DNA from: Haloferax massiliensis
Lineage (GTDB): Archaea > Halobacteriota > Halobacteria > Halobacteriales > Haloferacaceae
NCBI RefSeq assembly: GCF_001368915.1
Contig: NZ_CSTE01000006.1
Location: 186,001-250,000, forward strand
Direction: 5' to 3'
DNA: 64,000 nucleotides
Made by a program: the position numbers and the translations under genes. Each line of letters starts with the position of its first letter. Position 1 is the stretch's first letter. This document shows positions 62,528 through 64,000 of this stretch, in pieces. Under the pieces are notes generated by a model, which was not told the DNA's origin, made no database searches, and saw only the letters and a list, made by a program, of their open reading frames with translations.

Positions 62528-64000
62528 TCAGTCGGCCCGGAGACCGTCGGTGAAGCGAGACTGGTTCTCCTCGGGCGCGGCGGCGGTCATCGCGGAGACG
62601 CCGACGGTCAGAAGCGCCGACAGCGCCATCCCCCAGAGGGCGTAGTCCCACGTGAGGTAGGTCGGCCCGAACAGCGTCATCGACCCGACCTCTATCGCGG
62701 GGACGAACACGTGCGCGAGGTAGAACGCCTGCGAGCCGAGGATGCCGGCGAACATCCCCGACCGGGTCGTCCGCGACCAGTAGAGCGCGACGATGACCGG
62801 CAGGGCCATCTGGGCGAACCCGCCGAAGGCGGTGTCGCCGACGGAGACGAGCGTGCCGGGCCGGAACAGGCTGGCGACGAACGTGAGCGTGGCGAACAGG
62901 GCGACGCCGATGCGGGCGAGCCACGCCTCGCGGGCGTCGCTCGCGTCGGGGTTGACGAAGGGGCGGTAGAGGTCGCGGGTGAAGTACGACGACCCGGAGA
63001 GGAGCATCGAGTCCGACGACGACATCATCGCGGCCATCGCGCCGGCGATGACGAGCGCGGCGAACCACACGGGCGTGTACTCGTTGAGGAGCACGGGGAG
63101 GACGTTCGCGCCCTCGGGGACGGCGACGCCGAGGCCGGCCGCCCACGTGCCGAGGATGAACGCGGGCACGAAAAGCAGGACGACGAGGACGGGCCACAGG
63201 GCGAACGAGCGCTTGAGGACGGCGCTCGACTTGGCGACGAAGAAGCGCTGGTTTATCTGCGGGAACATCGCCACGCCGAAGGCGATGGTGACGGCCGACG
63301 AGATGATGAACTGCGGCGAGTAGACGCCGCCGCCGAGCGCGAGGAACTCGGGTTCGTTGGTCGCGAGGGCGTTCGAGAGCGCCGTGGGGCCGCCGGCCGC
63401 GGCCGCGACCCAGCCGACCGCGAGCCAGACGACGCCGAGCATGAACAGCCCCTGAAGCGTGTCGGTCCACGCGACGCCGCGGAGCCCCGCGATGACGACG
63501 TAGGCGATCATGAACACGGTGATACCGGCCGCGCCGGCCCAGTACGGAACCATCCCGTTGGTCAGGCCGACGATGGCCTCCCCCGCGCCCATCTGCTGGA
63601 GCATCACGTACGGGAACAGCCAGAACAGGCTGATGCCGGCGACGACGGCGCGCAGGCGGGTCGAGCCGAAGCGGTCGCCGAGCATCTCGCCGAGCGTGAC
63701 GTAGCCGTGGGCGCGGCCGACGAGCCACTGCTTGTAGCCGACGACGTACCAGAGAATGGCGAACAGCACGCCGTCCATGACGCCCATCACGAGAATCCAC
63801 TCGGGGCCGGCCCGGTAGGCGAGGTCGGGGCCGCCGAAGAACGTGAAGGCAGAGAGGAGCGTCGCGAAGGTCGTAAACAGGAGGACGACGGTCCCGATGG
63901 AGCGACCGGCGAGGTAGTAGTCCTCCGCGTCGCGGCTGGTCAGGCGGTAGGCGAGGAGGCCGACCGCGAGCGCGACCACGAGGTACGCGCCGACGACGCC
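62528..64000 (-). CDS. Sodium:solute symporter family protein, N-terminus outside window
   Basis: An SSS-family (LeuT-fold) Na+-coupled transporter. About 490 residues are visible; the frame is open to the last base, so its start lies beyond the window. Typical elements are DAEDYYLAGRSIGT near the visible N-terminus, and AGAMAAMMSSSDSMLLSGSSYF, split for quotation, the conserved TM8 Ser/Asp region. Around 12 membrane segments remain. The substrate (for example proline, pantothenate or acetate) is unknown. Confidence 0.92.
   Translation of the reverse strand, partial: GVVGAYLVVALAVGLLAYRLTSRDAEDYYLAGRSIGTVVLLFTTFATLLSAFTFFGGPDLAYRAGPEWILVMGVMDGVLFAILWYVVGYKQWLVGRAHGYVTLGEMLGDRFGSTRLRAVVAGISLFWLFPYVMLQQMGAGEAIVGLTNGMVPYWAGAAGITVFMIAYVVIAGLRGVAWTDTLQGLFMLGVVWLAVGWVAAAAGGPTALSNALATNEPEFLALGGGVYSPQFIISSAVTIAFGVAMFPQINQRFFVAKSSAVLKRSFALWPVLVVLLFVPAFILGTWAAGLGVAVPEGANVLPVLLNEYTPVWFAALVIAGAMAAMMSSSDSMLLSGSSYFTRDLYRPFVNPDASDAREAWLARIGVALFATLTFVASLFRPGTLVSVGDTAFGGFAQMALPVIVALYWSRTTRSGMFAGILGSQAFYLAHVFVPAIEVGSMTLFGPTYLTWDYALWGMALSALLTVGVSAMTAAAPEENQSRFTDGLRAD

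Overview
The window looks like about 64 kb of the main chromosome of a haloarchaeon, most likely a Haloferax relative. Supporting points are the high GC with strong G/C bias at third codon positions, very acidic proteins, TATA-like boxes about 25-30 nt upstream of start codons (leaderless transcripts), archaeal markers (CDC48, ribosomal protein S8e, NurA/HerA, MptA, TrmB) and several protein families I know only from haloarchaea. The genus call rests on remembered gene content and was not tested by a search.

Left flank (1-28.9 kb) is conserved chromosome. It holds the end of a CDC48 AAA ATPase, then a complete phosphate uptake operon on the minus strand (pstS-pstC-pstA-pstB-phoU) with a divergent AbrB-PhoU fusion regulator. 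Next come rps8e, a DUF2240 protein, a HAD hydrolase, a NurA-type nuclease and HerA-type helicase pair for DNA end resection, a UspA protein, a nitroreductase, a RAD55/KaiC ATPase, NAD kinase, a Rossmann NAD(P)-binding protein and carB. These are followed by an S66 peptidase homologue without its nucleophile serine, an Eis-like acetyltransferase, a cation/Ca2+ exchanger and several small proteins.

About 29.28-37.55 kb is an integrated mobile element. One end is the 3' end of an intact tRNA-Ile(GAU), and the other end carries a 13-bp copy of that tRNA 3' end. It encodes a tyrosine integrase preceded by tiny coupled ORFs, a phiH-repressor-like winged-helix protein with a palindrome at its promoter, an AT-rich membrane protein, an operon of small membrane and soluble proteins ending in a P-loop ATPase, a large HUH rolling-circle replication initiator, and a small zinc protein. 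The order Rep / small genes / four-TM protein / small genes / ATPase resembles pleolipovirus genomes, but there is no gene large enough for a spike protein. Two unrelated tandem duplications (167 bp before int, 211 bp before rep) lie near the two ends.

Right flank (37.6-64 kb) returns to conserved chromosome: FxsA, a DUF255 thioredoxin-fold protein, a TrmB regulator, mptA, an FAD oxidoreductase, a TetR-MATE efflux operon with an evident operator, a flavin amine-oxidase-like protein, thrB, UspA, pdxS, an enolase-superfamily protein, a CARF-like HTH regulator, a MOT1-type transporter, a cysteine hydrolase/YqcI pair, GNAT, amphi-Trp and a sodium/solute symporter cut by the window edge. A 1.2-kb AT-rich islet at 56.9-58.1 kb carries one DUF3800-like gene and is bounded by matching inverted hairpin repeats. 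It looks like recently acquired DNA.
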